A stretch of DNA of 64,000 bases, taken from NCBI RefSeq assembly GCF_024584705.1, contig NZ_CP097384.1:3534001-3598000 (forward strand), written 5' to 3'. A model generated the notes under the pieces. It was given only the letters and a program-made list of their open reading frames with translations. It was not told the origin of the DNA and did not search any database. The translations under genes and the position numbers were made by a program. Shown here piece by piece: positions 8,337-16,241 of the stretch. This stretch comes from Blastopirellula sp. J2-11 (GTDB lineage: Bacteria > Planctomycetota > Planctomycetia > Pirellulales > Pirellulaceae). Within the stretch, counting starts at the first letter, position 1, and the number at the start of each line of letters is the position of its first letter.

Positions 8337-8516
8337 ATGGCGAATTTACCAGAAGATCGGACCGACGAAGAAATCCGGGATGCGATTAAAATTGACGGCG
8401 ACGCGGTGCGGGGGCATCTTGATGAACAGGTCCGCTCAACCGTCGAGGAGACGTTGAACAAGATGCTGGACGCTGAAGCGGATCAGATTTGCAACGCCAA
8501 GCGTTACGAGTCAGGA
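8337..8516 (+). pseudogene. N-terminal scrap of an IS256-family transposase
   Basis: From ATG 8337 about 60 codons contain DEQVRSTVEETLNKMLDAEA followed by DQICNAKRYE. This is the start of the Transposase_mut (IS256) domain, normally LLDAEADRLCGA-RYER. After Glu-Ser-Gly the reading frame passes without a stop into an IS3-type sequence, giving a meaningless chimera that ends at 8756. The catalytic DDE core is absent. Confidence 0.65.
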
Positions 8517-8531
8517 GCCGATTGCCAGAAA

Positions 8532-8687
8532 GGGCTAACTCAATACTTCAAATTCTATAGCCACGAACGTCCTCATCAGTCGCTAGGTAATCGCCCCCGT
8601 GGGCCGTCCACACCAGCCAGCGACCAAGAGCCAAGGCATCCACCTAAGCAGCCCGCTCTCGTGGTCCGAAAACTGGGGTCCACTTCA
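8532..8687 (+). mobile_element. Right end of an IS3-family element (orfB tail plus terminal repeat)
   Basis: The frame reads LTQYFKFYSHERPHQSLGNR, the conserved C-terminal motif of IS3 integrases (YF-FYN-ERPHQSLG). About 90 bp later comes TCCGAAAACTGGGGTCCACT, which continues CAG. Read on the other strand this starts TGAAGTGGACCCCAG, the form of an IS3-family terminal repeat. The element ends at about 8687, exactly where the sulfotransferase tail begins. The left part of the element is gone and replaced by the IS256 scrap. Confidence 0.6.
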
Positions 8688-8806
8688 GACAACCGGTCTA
8701 CAACTCGTCAATCGGCGGTTGGCGGCGCTATGAAAAGCAGTTGGCGCCGCTGCTGAAAATATTGGAGTCGGCCGGCAATCTTCCTGATCAGCAGTTGCTG
8801 TCTTGA
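8687..8806 (+). pseudogene. C-terminal remnant of a sulfotransferase-family gene
   Basis: Immediately after the IS3 end a frame reads RQPVYNSSIGGWRRYEKQLA and then PLLKILESAGNLPDQQLLS to TGA at 8804-8806. The RQPVY-(T/N)SS-(V/I)G-W-RYE-L-PL pattern is the usual C-terminus of planctomycete TPR/sulfotransferase proteins. Only 39 residues remain. The gene was presumably interrupted by the IS3 element, and its 5' part is not in the window. Confidence 0.55.
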
Positions 8807-8880
8807 TCGCTGGGTCGATGATTTCCAAGATCGCGACGAGGCCGGCGTCGCGATTCGGTTTTAGCGATCCGCGAAACGGT

Positions 8881-9651
8881 CTAATCGATCATGCGCCCAT
8901 CACGGAAACGAAATGCGCCATCAACCGGCAGGACTGTGCCTGTGATGTAATCGGCATCTGACGACATTAGAAAAGCGGCGGCTCGGCCAATATCGCGCGG
9001 CGTCCCTAGCCTTCCCCAGGGCAGCTTCGGCGTTTCCTCCGCGAAAAACTCCGGACTGAACGCTTCTCTTTCGCCCGGCGTATCGATCCAGCCAGGCTCG
9101 ATCACGTTGACATTGATGCGATGGCTAGTCAGTTCGACGGCGATCGTTCTGGCCAAATGGTTCAGGCCAGCTTTCGCTGCACAGTACGCGCTTTTGCCAG
9201 CCATGGGACGCTGAGCGAGGACGCTTGAAACAAACACGATCTTACCTAGAAGGCTTTGCTCCACCATCTGTTGCGCCACCAACTGGCTCATATGAAATCC
9301 GCTGAACAGCGTCCCCTGGACGACCTTCTCGAAGTCCTCGGGAGGGAGCTGAAGAAAAGAGGCTACTGTCTGAAAAGCAGGACAACTGACCAAACCGTGG
9401 ATTGGACCAGATTGCTCAACGGCTTGGCGAAGCAAGGCTTCGCAACCTGCACGCGTGAAGACGTCGGCTTCGACGCCAATCACGCTTGCGCCGCTGTCAC
9501 GCAGCTCTTGAACGGTTGATTGCAGATCTTTACCACCCGGACGATCGTTAATAATTAAGGCAGCGCCTTCTCGCGCTAATTCGATCGCACACCCTTTTCC
9601 GATCCCCCTGCCAGCCGCCGTGACGATGATGGTTTGATCTTTCAGTCTCAT
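8881..9651 (-). CDS. SDR-family NAD(P)-dependent oxidoreductase
   Basis: The product is 256 aa from ATG 9651; an in-frame TTG at 9678 would overlap the upstream gene's stop. This is a classical short-chain dehydrogenase/reductase: cofactor loop VTAAGRGIGKGCA near residues 10-22, NDRPGG after beta-2, catalytic Ser in FVSSVLA, the YCAAK active-site pair, then INVNVIEPGWIDTPG. The end (DADYITGTVLPVDGAFRF) is also typical. The substrate is unknown. It is co-directional with and 23 bp downstream of an HpcH/HpaI aldolase, so oxidation or reduction of a hydroxy or keto acid in the same pathway is a reasonable inference. Confidence 0.9.
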   Translation of the reverse strand: MRLKDQTIIVTAAGRGIGKGCAIELAREGAALIINDRPGGKDLQSTVQELRDSGASVIGVEADVFTRAGCEALLRQAVEQSGPIHGLVSCPAFQTVASFLQLPPEDFEKVVQGTLFSGFHMSQLVAQQMVEQSLLGKIVFVSSVLAQRPMAGKSAYCAAKAGLNHLARTIAVELTSHRINVNVIEPGWIDTPGEREAFSPEFFAEETPKLPWGRLGTPRDIGRAAAFLMSSDADYITGTVLPVDGAFRFRDGRMID

Positions 9652-9674
9652 ACTCTTCGTGTTGCTTTCAGGGA

Positions 9675-10451
9675 TCAATCGATGATGGACGACAAGGCCT
9701 CATCAAATTCACCAGACCATTTTTCCAGCATTTGAAGCATTGCCAAGAAGTCGTTTCCATGCGCCAAGAGCTGAGCCCCTTTCGCTCGCATAGGGCGGAT
9801 AAGATCGGCCGAAACCGGCAGGCCCCATGCCTTGCCTGACTTCATCGCGATCTTTGCGACTTGATCAATCGCCGATTCGACGCTCATGGGACTTTTGTCC
9901 TGAGAAATGCGAATTCCCAAATCAGCGGGGCCTACAAACATGCCGTCGAGTCCCTCAATTTCGGCGATCTGCTCTGCGTTTTTGATGGCGAGCGGCGTCT
10001 CCAGTTGAACGATAAGAAAGGTCTCCTGGTTCGCATGGTCGATATAGTCATCTAGCTTGTGGCCGTAATAGTCGCTATCCATGTTGGCGCCACATAGACC
10101 ACGATCTCCTAGTGGAGGAAACTTTACGATGTCAACAAGTTCTCTCGCGACTTCTGGAGTCGAGACATGAGGCGCCATCAAGCCGGTTGCGCCATCTTCG
10201 AGATAGCGATAGAGCGACGTGCGTTCTCCGGTCTTGGGACGAACCATGCAGTCAATGTCGTATAGGTGAAAGCTGGGCATCAATCCCCTGAAATCATCCG
10301 CGGACATCGCATTGTGTTCCAAGTCGAGCCAGATACAGTCGTATCCGTGTCGCGCCGCATGCGCAACATAGGAAGCACTGAAGTGCCCCATCGAACAAAT
10401 CCGCACAGGTTCACCACTTCTCAGGCGAGCAAGGGTACGGCTCTTTCTCAT
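9675..10451 (-). CDS. HpcH/HpaI-family class II aldolase
   Basis: The product is 258 aa from ATG 10451. It has the family features: MGHFSASYVAHAARHGYDCI with the LDLEHN metal/substrate region, MVRPKTGE, VQLETPLAIKNAEQIAEI giving the metal-binding Glu, and GLDGMFVGPADLGI with the second metal ligand Asp. Family members (HpcH, RhmA, GarL) reversibly cleave 2-keto-3-deoxy sugar acids to pyruvate and an aldehyde using a divalent metal. Together with the adjacent SDR and the symporter at 16242 this suggests catabolism of a sugar acid. The exact substrate cannot be read from sequence. Confidence 0.9.
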   Translation of the reverse strand: MRKSRTLARLRSGEPVRICSMGHFSASYVAHAARHGYDCIWLDLEHNAMSADDFRGLMPSFHLYDIDCMVRPKTGERTSLYRYLEDGATGLMAPHVSTPEVARELVDIVKFPPLGDRGLCGANMDSDYYGHKLDDYIDHANQETFLIVQLETPLAIKNAEQIAEIEGLDGMFVGPADLGIRISQDKSPMSVESAIDQVAKIAMKSGKAWGLPVSADLIRPMRAKGAQLLAHGNDFLAMLQMLEKWSGEFDEALSSIID

Positions 10452-10681
10452 CGAGACTCCTTTAAGTGACTCATTTTTACCTCAGACGACGCAGGCCATC
10501 TTCCAGTTGAGAAAGTCATGCAACGGCATTCTTCATTGTCAGCCGGAGCAGTTGATGGAAATATAGGCGGCATGAAGCCTTCAACAGAGACCGATCAGAC
10601 GCCGACTTCGCTTTGCTGTTGTAAAACGATCCGACTTGCGCCTGCCCAAAACTACCGCTAAGCCGATTGTCCAGATTCTTT

Positions 10682-12910
10682 TCACCTTGATGTTCCATCT
10701 CCATATCGCCGAACGTTCGAAATCCGGATTTCGCCGACCTGGCCGAAGAAGTGACCAAATCCTCCAAAGTTGAAAGCTCCTCCCAGTCTTGCCCAACCCT
10801 TTATTCGAGAGATGATGCTAAACTGCGCATCGTGCTGACGATTATTGACGAGCTTCCGTCCATCGGGACTGTTCATCCGCCAGATCAGCTTGCCGTCAAG
10901 AAACAGTTGATGTAGATCTTCGGCATAGTTGTACTGCCAAGCTACGTGATGCCATTCCGTATCACGAATGGCGGCATCTTTCGGATCTCCCACGATGCCT
11001 TCAGGGCGATGCCAAGGGTGGAGGTTCATCAATGCCTGATCCGGTTGTTCGCCGCAAAAATGGAGGCCAGGCGCCATGCTTCCGTCGGGCGAATTGATAT
11101 CGGAAAGGTAGAGCTCCCAAACGCCTTTAGCGGTCGTGTCGTAGCTGCCGCAGATGTGCCCAAAATGGAATGGCTCGTTGGTATTACCAAACCCTTGAAA
11201 CGCTCCACCTCGTCGAACCCATGCCTCCACAGTCCATGCATCTGCACACGTTTTCAAATCTAGTTTCGGGTTTCCCTTGGTTGAGGTCACCCAGCCGTGC
11301 TCTCCATGTCCGGTATCTTGGGGAAAGCGGCCTTCGCGACCAGGCCAAGAGACGCGTCTGTCGCCTCCCATGTTGGTCCAGGTGAGGGTGAGATCCTTGT
11401 CGCCCATTAGGTCAGGCATTATCCGACCATTCGGCCCCTGCCAGTCGTACAAGACGACTGTGTGCTCATCGGGGCCAAGGACTCGAAGCTCTTCTGGCAA
11501 TACCCGGAGGGTGAGAGTGATGTCTTCCTTGAGTCCATTCGCGTCGGTAACCTCAAAACAAATGGTCGCATTGCCGACATCGGTCGGCGCCCCCTGCAGC
11601 TGCCCTGTATTGGCGTTGAGTTGAATGCCTTGAGGGACTTGACCGCTGCGCACCGCCCATTGAACGGGACCAGCCATGTGTTCGGATTTCAGAGTCGCCT
11701 GGTAAGGATGGTCCGGAAAAGCTGGCGGCAACGAACTGGTGGCAATTCGTCCTCGCTCCACACCAAGTGAAAAAGCGTGTTGGTCCGACTGATCCGCTTG
11801 GTCGATTGCCCGAACCACAAAAGTCTGTGGTTCAACAGCGACAGCAGCCTTGCCGTGTAGCAAACCGGTGCTGCTGTCGAGTTTTAATCCGGCAGGAGCT
11901 TGACCTTCGATGATCTCCCAGCTTACATCCCCCCTGGGAACGTCAGCCGAGAGTTGGACCGAGTAGGGAACATTCAACCCAGCCGTCGGAAGCTCTTGAC
12001 CGATGATCGACAAATGCTCTGCAACCGGGTAACGCATGACGTTAGAGATACGTAATTCGTCGATTTCGCCTGCGAAGTTTCCATAATTGATATAGAAGGG
12101 AGGATCTTGCGAATGAACCAAGCCGCCAACGGTGAATGGGACGCAAACGTCTTCAGCGTCATTCTTAACTTTTCTTAGCCGAGTCTTTTCTAAAGGAAAT
12201 CCCATTCTTCTGACGACTTGACCATCGAGCAAGAAGAAATGCGTTTGGTCCGAATAGCGAAACTGCCAAGCCACATGGCGCCATTGGTTGTCGGTAATAA
12301 ACGCGGGCTTCGCGCCGGTGTAGCTGTCCGGACTGCGATCGGGGAAAAGGAGGCCACTGGTATCGTGATTCGGATCGTTGCCGCGTGGCGAGCCCATGAA
12401 ACGCGCAGATGGTGAGATGCCGTTCTTCAACGGGCCTTTTTTGGGGCCATTGTAGAGTGCAAAGTTCCAACCGCCACGCATTCCGAGAGGGAGCCCAAAG
12501 CCTTCGTCGTCAGTGCCGCAGATGCACGCAAGGGTGTGCCCATTATCCTGACCTCCCTTGCCCGTATAACGCACCCAAGCTTCAACTGTCCACTCCTTGG
12601 TACAGCTGCGCAGATGAAGCTTGTCGTTATTTATCGGCCCCAACAGCAGATTGGCGTCATCCTTCCTACGCTCGAATCGCGCCGCGGCGCCGAATCCGGG
12701 ATGTTCACTCCATAACGCCTGCTTGATTGCGTGCAGGGTAAGTTCCTGATCCCCCATCGCATCATGAGTTTCGTTGCCTTCGCCCTCATCGAAATGATAG
12801 AGCGCAATCGTATGCTCATCTGGCTGGAACGGTTCTCGCTGGACAGAGTCCTGAGCGCTGACACGGCAGACGCCGAACACTATCATCAATAAAGTGCAAA
12901 TAGATCGCAT
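10682..12910 (-). CDS. Secreted two-LamG-domain protein with putative Ig-like repeats
   Basis: The product is 742 aa with a signal peptide (MRSICTLLMIVFGVCRVSAQ). Residues about 30-290 form a LamG/concanavalin-like domain (TIALYHFDEGEGNETHDAMG). Residues about 300-470 form two He_PIG-type Ig repeats, each with a G-LP-G-PY--L and PAGL-LD--TG-L-G pattern. Residues about 485-735 form a second LamG domain (WTVEAWVRRGG, WHHVAWQYNYAEDLHQLFLD). Such proteins are exported and probably bind carbohydrate or cell-surface polymers. It lies between the aldolase and a DUF1559 gene, all on the minus strand, suggesting substrate capture for the catabolic genes. No catalytic residues are evident. Confidence 0.8.
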   Translation of the reverse strand: MRSICTLLMIVFGVCRVSAQDSVQREPFQPDEHTIALYHFDEGEGNETHDAMGDQELTLHAIKQALWSEHPGFGAAARFERRKDDANLLLGPINNDKLHLRSCTKEWTVEAWVRYTGKGGQDNGHTLACICGTDDEGFGLPLGMRGGWNFALYNGPKKGPLKNGISPSARFMGSPRGNDPNHDTSGLLFPDRSPDSYTGAKPAFITDNQWRHVAWQFRYSDQTHFFLLDGQVVRRMGFPLEKTRLRKVKNDAEDVCVPFTVGGLVHSQDPPFYINYGNFAGEIDELRISNVMRYPVAEHLSIIGQELPTAGLNVPYSVQLSADVPRGDVSWEIIEGQAPAGLKLDSSTGLLHGKAAVAVEPQTFVVRAIDQADQSDQHAFSLGVERGRIATSSLPPAFPDHPYQATLKSEHMAGPVQWAVRSGQVPQGIQLNANTGQLQGAPTDVGNATICFEVTDANGLKEDITLTLRVLPEELRVLGPDEHTVVLYDWQGPNGRIMPDLMGDKDLTLTWTNMGGDRRVSWPGREGRFPQDTGHGEHGWVTSTKGNPKLDLKTCADAWTVEAWVRRGGAFQGFGNTNEPFHFGHICGSYDTTAKGVWELYLSDINSPDGSMAPGLHFCGEQPDQALMNLHPWHRPEGIVGDPKDAAIRDTEWHHVAWQYNYAEDLHQLFLDGKLIWRMNSPDGRKLVNNRQHDAQFSIISRIKGWARLGGAFNFGGFGHFFGQVGEIRISNVRRYGDGTSR

Positions 12911-13184
12911 TCCACTCTTCTTTCCAAATCTAAACGAACAAATGCACCATCGATTGCGACGATCATGCCTGGAGCGTTGAAGTGCGCCGACAGTTGGACT
13001 AGGGCTCGCTCCACATAGAGACGAGCCCTGAGATCATTCCCAGGAGCAGCGCAAGCGGCGAACAGATGGCCAGTAGATGCGTTGCCCCCATAAATAGCCC
13101 CTTCGGTAAATGGCGACTATTTATCCGAGAAAAGGCGATCCGTTTGATCCTTGCAGCGACGATTAATCATCGCCCTAAAGTGAC

Positions 13185-14072
13185 TTAATAATCTTCCAAA
13201 ACTTCGCCGTCGTTACGCGAGGCGAGTCTTTGAAGCGTAATTAGACTCATGTTTTCAGATAGATAGCGAACGGAAGCATCTCCCAGCGCGACGTGACATC
13301 CGCCCGGGTGATAACTTGAGGGCCCCGTGAAGTCATCGCTGGCGACATAGAAGCCGTCTAGGTCAGGAAAGTTGGAATTGATTCCGCCCTTGACCCCCAT
13401 TCCGCCAGAGAACATCGCCCAACCAAACAGCTTGTTCGACCCGGGAGCATCGCCCACGACCTCGCCAAACGCCATTGTGTTGGTGGTTCCATCCGTGATG
13501 TCTCGAAACTTCGTCTTGGATTCGTAATAAAACATTCCGTCTCGATTGGAACCAACAATACCGAGCGGAGCCGTTCTTGCGGAATTGCCATCGATGCCGC
13601 TATGCGCGATCGGAGAATAGTGGGTTCCCCAGGCGTGGTCTCGTCCAGGCAATTGCGATGTAAAGTAGACGCCTTCATCCTGGGGATTGCTGGGGCACAG
13701 ATACTCCTCAAGACGCGTCGCGATCAGAGGAGTATTAACATTCGGCGTGATGGTCGAGCCCGACTTAGTCGTCAACGGCAGACTGAAATTAAAGTGATCG
13801 TACAACGGCCGCTGCTCTACAAAGGGCAACAACATGGTGAGAGCACACTGTTGCTCGGTCGTGGTCGCGCCGTAACGACCGAAAGGAAACGTGAGATGCG
13901 TGTCGTGGTAGTTATGCAGCGCAAGTCCAATCTGGCGTAGGCGATTTTTGCACGACGTTCGTCGAGCCGCTTCACGCGCCTGCTGCACTGCAGGCAACAG
14001 CAGCGCGATGAGCACCCCGATGATAGCTATCACAACCAATAATTCTACGAGCGTAAAAGCATTGCGTCTCAT
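13185..14072 (-). CDS. DUF1559 protein with type IV pilin-like N-terminus
   Basis: The product is 295 aa. ATG 14072 is preferred because AGGA lies 8 nt upstream, and two further ATGs (14078, 14081) overlap that ribosome site. The N-terminus has [20 protein letters not shown] and the QQAREAARR block. The DGTTNTMAFGE and SSYHPGGCHVALGDASVRYL motifs are in the expected C-terminal positions. It follows the lipoprotein gene at 14151-14582 after 78 bp, the reverse of the usual order in this window. As in other members, the pilin-like segment should anchor it in the membrane; the function is unknown. Confidence 0.9.
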   Translation of the reverse strand: MRRNAFTLVELLVVIAIIGVLIALLLPAVQQAREAARRTSCKNRLRQIGLALHNYHDTHLTFPFGRYGATTTEQQCALTMLLPFVEQRPLYDHFNFSLPLTTKSGSTITPNVNTPLIATRLEEYLCPSNPQDEGVYFTSQLPGRDHAWGTHYSPIAHSGIDGNSARTAPLGIVGSNRDGMFYYESKTKFRDITDGTTNTMAFGEVVGDAPGSNKLFGWAMFSGGMGVKGGINSNFPDLDGFYVASDDFTGPSSYHPGGCHVALGDASVRYLSENMSLITLQRLASRNDGEVLEDY

Positions 14073-14150
14073 GAGCATCATCCTTTTTCTGAAAAACAAT
14101 CAATGAGAACCGTAAGGATAAAATAGATTTAGAGAACTGTATGTGATGAT

Positions 14151-14582
14151 CTAGAGATCGAAGTTCTTTGTGATTTCATCAGAGCCTGTCGCCACAACAA
14201 GGGGGTCAATTTGAGAATCGACATTGAATTGCTTTGGTAGAAATTGCTCGCGTGCGGCCTCTGCGGCGATTGGATCGACTTCGGCTGAAGGGGCTCCCTC
14301 ACGAGGGCGATAAGCGATAATCTCGACACGATAAGATCCCGCGGCGACGGCAAAGCGATCGGTAAACTGATAAGCCCCTTCTCTGATCTTCCGTGTCCGT
14401 ACAGGAGTCGTCGTCCCCGAACTCGGGATCAAACGTATCACCCCATCGCGAATGGGCTCTCCCTGATAGGTTACGTTTCCGGTCACTGGCACGAGCCTCA
14501 AATCACCTTGGCCAGAACTACATCCAGTCGCGAAGGCGCCGAGAGCCGTGACTAAAGCCATTAGCAAGGAGAGATTCGTCAT
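14151..14582 (-). CDS. Small lipoprotein, DUF1559 partner
   Basis: The product is 143 aa from ATG 14582, with AAGGG 10 nt upstream. A longer frame to 14663 lacks such a site. A lipobox ends FATGC near residue 20, and the mature part begins VPVTGNVTYQGEPIRDGVIR, the repeated beta pattern of carboxypeptidase-regulatory-like planctomycete lipoproteins. The C-terminal half is acidic and mentions no catalytic motif. It is the first gene of the minus-strand run that faces the GntR regulator, with DUF1559 directly downstream. Confidence 0.75.
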   Translation of the reverse strand: MTNLSLLMALVTALGAFATGCSSGQGDLRLVPVTGNVTYQGEPIRDGVIRLIPSSGTTTPVRTRKIREGAYQFTDRFAVAAGSYRVEIIAYRPREGAPSAEVDPIAAEAAREQFLPKQFNVDSQIDPLVVATGSDEITKNFDL

Positions 14583-14708
14583 GAGAGTATTGCCCTTAGA
14601 GACACCTGCGGTGAAGCGTTCAATGAATGACAAGAGGATTAGGCGAACTGCGGTAAGCCACATGCCTTACTGCAGTGCAGTCTAACCTCGCCACAACAGG
14701 ATCACAAC

Positions 14709-14720
14709 ACGTTTAAACGT
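14709..14720. promoter_or_regulatory. Perfect 12-bp palindrome ACGTTTAAACGT, candidate GntR operator
   Basis: It lies in the 304-bp divergent region between the lipoprotein gene and the GntR gene. Its core GTTTAAAC fits GT-N-TA-N-AC, the half-site pattern described for HutC-type GntR regulators. The regulatory role is inferred from the match and position. Confidence 0.4.
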
Positions 14721-14823
14721 CTTGCCCTGCAATTTTCTTGCAGATTGCACTGTTTTTTTATATCTAAAACTGTTCAATGCCGAAATATGCGGCTTTGAAC
14801 AAGAACTACCGTGCCTTGGACGA

Positions 14824-14853
14824 CTTGACGCTCTCTCTTTCCGAGTGGTACAC
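14824..14853 (+). promoter_or_regulatory. Sigma-70-like promoter of the GntR regulator gene
   Basis: A -35 box TTGACG (14824-14829) and a -10 box TACACT (14848-14853) are separated by 18 bp. They end 33 bp before the ATG at 14887, which has AGGAG about 10 nt upstream. Confidence 0.55.
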
Positions 14854-14856
14854 TAA

Positions 14857-14864
14857 GGTCTATA
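14857..14864. promoter_or_regulatory. GTCTATAC, candidate autoregulatory GntR operator
   Basis: The octamer fits GT-N-TA-N-AC and lies 3 bp downstream of the -10 box, where a bound repressor would block initiation. A second match (GTTTAAAC) is inside the palindrome at 14709-14720. Confidence 0.4.
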
Positions 14865-14886
14865 CAAACAGGAGCGGTGAGACGAT

Positions 14887-16032
14887 ATGTCGAGCGTTTT
14901 AAACGAGATGAAAGGCTTAACTTGGTCCAGCGAAGTCCCTTCGCAGCCCAAGTACGAGCAACTGCGGGGCTATATGGTCTCACAGATAGAATCCGGTGCG
15001 ATTAAGCCGGGATCTGCATTGCCTTCAGAGAGTAAATTGGCCGAGTCGCTGCAGGTGGCCCGTAATACGATTCGTCAAGCGCTTGCCGCTTTGGAGCAAG
15101 AAGGTCTGATTCATCGGATTCATGGCAAAGGGACCTTCGTTCATGACGAGGCCAGGCAACGCATTCGAAAGGGGCTAGACCTGTTGGCTCTGATTGTTCC
15201 AGAGACCGACACGGCCTTTTACCCTTCGCTGCAGCGAAGTTTTGAAAAGGCCGCCGTTGAGTTGCATAACCAGGTGATCGTTTGCAATACAAATGGCGAC
15301 ATTGACAAGCAGGCCAGCGCGATTTTGCAGTTGATTGACCTACGGGTTTCGGGGGTCGCAATTGTTCCGACGGCCTCGCCGGTGACGCCGGCGTTACACA
15401 TTCGCCATTTGCAACAGCACGGCATTCCCGTCGTATGTTGCTCTCGGGCAGTTGTCGGTGCACAGACGCCGCTGCTTGCTATTCCTTTCGAGGAAGTTGG
15501 TCGCCTTGCTGGGGAAGCAATCCGAGAAGCAGGGCATCACCGAGTGGCCTACCTCAGTAAAGGGCAGAGCACAGCTTCCACCGCCTACGAAAAGGGATTT
15601 CGCGAAGCGATGGGCAGCAAGGCCGACGTCTCCGTGTTTGTGGCGACTTGCCCGCCTACTGATTATCCGGCGTTGCAAGAAGAAAGCGCGATGGCGATCG
15701 AGGAGCTTTTTCGCCGCGACGCCCCGCCGACCACCCTCTTCTGCAGCTTTGACTCACTGGCGGAATGGGCCTACTTGCAAGTGTTGAAGCTTGGCCTACG
15801 AGTCCCCGAAGATGTTTCCGTGGTTGGCTTCGGTGGAACTTTTCGCGGTGGCGGACTAGCCAGCCAACTAGCTTCGGTGACTGTCGACGAAATTGGGCTG
15901 GGCACGCAGGCGGTCGAGTTGCTCACCATGATGCGTCGCGGCGAGGTTGCGATTGATGCGAATGAATCGCGGCAACTAGCGGTGTCGTTTCGAAATGGCG
16001 GCACCTTGGGTCCATGCTCTTCGGGAAATTGA
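14887..16032 (+). CDS. GntR-family transcriptional regulator with LacI-type sensor domain
   Basis: The product is 381 aa from ATG 14887 with a good AGGAG site. Residues about 18-84 form a GntR winged helix (YEQLRGYMVSQIESGAIKPG, then LPSESKLAESLQVARNTIRQ and GLIHRIHGKGTFV). From about residue 100 to the end there is a periplasmic-binding-protein-like ligand domain (LALIVPETDTAFYPSLQ, VSGVAIVPTASPVTP, PEDVSVVGFGG), as in LacI and AraR. This architecture belongs to sugar-responsive repressors. It divides the minus-strand aldolase/LamG/DUF1559 run from the symporter gene downstream and probably controls both in response to the transported compound. Candidate operators are at 14709-14720 and 14857-14864. 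Confidence 0.9.
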   Translation: MSSVLNEMKGLTWSSEVPSQPKYEQLRGYMVSQIESGAIKPGSALPSESKLAESLQVARNTIRQALAALEQEGLIHRIHGKGTFVHDEARQRIRKGLDLLALIVPETDTAFYPSLQRSFEKAAVELHNQVIVCNTNGDIDKQASAILQLIDLRVSGVAIVPTASPVTPALHIRHLQQHGIPVVCCSRAVVGAQTPLLAIPFEEVGRLAGEAIREAGHHRVAYLSKGQSTASTAYEKGFREAMGSKADVSVFVATCPPTDYPALQEESAMAIEELFRRDAPPTTLFCSFDSLAEWAYLQVLKLGLRVPEDVSVVGFGGTFRGGGLASQLASVTVDEIGLGTQAVELLTMMRRGEVAIDANESRQLAVSFRNGGTLGPCSSGN

Positions 16033-16059
16033 TAACGATTTGATTTTGATACTCGTCCA

Positions 16060-16073
16060 TGCATCTTGATGCA
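16060..16073. promoter_or_regulatory. Inverted repeat TGCATC-TT-GATGCA upstream of the symporter gene
   Basis: Six-bp perfect arms with a 2-nt spacer lie 28 bp after the GntR stop and about 170 bp before the symporter start. It could be an operator or a short hairpin. There is no U-run, so it is not a classical terminator. Confidence 0.3.
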
Positions 16074-16241
16074 ATTGGACGCCTTCGTCGGCTGTGACAC
16101 GAAATACCTCCGTGCGCAACTCACTTGCCAGGCGTTATTCTGCAGCATTGAATAGGCCAGTTTTTCCGCACGCTTCCAGGCGATCCTAGTGGTTGTCGTC
16201 CCAACCGAAGCATTGCAAAAAATGCGACAGGAGAACACTTG

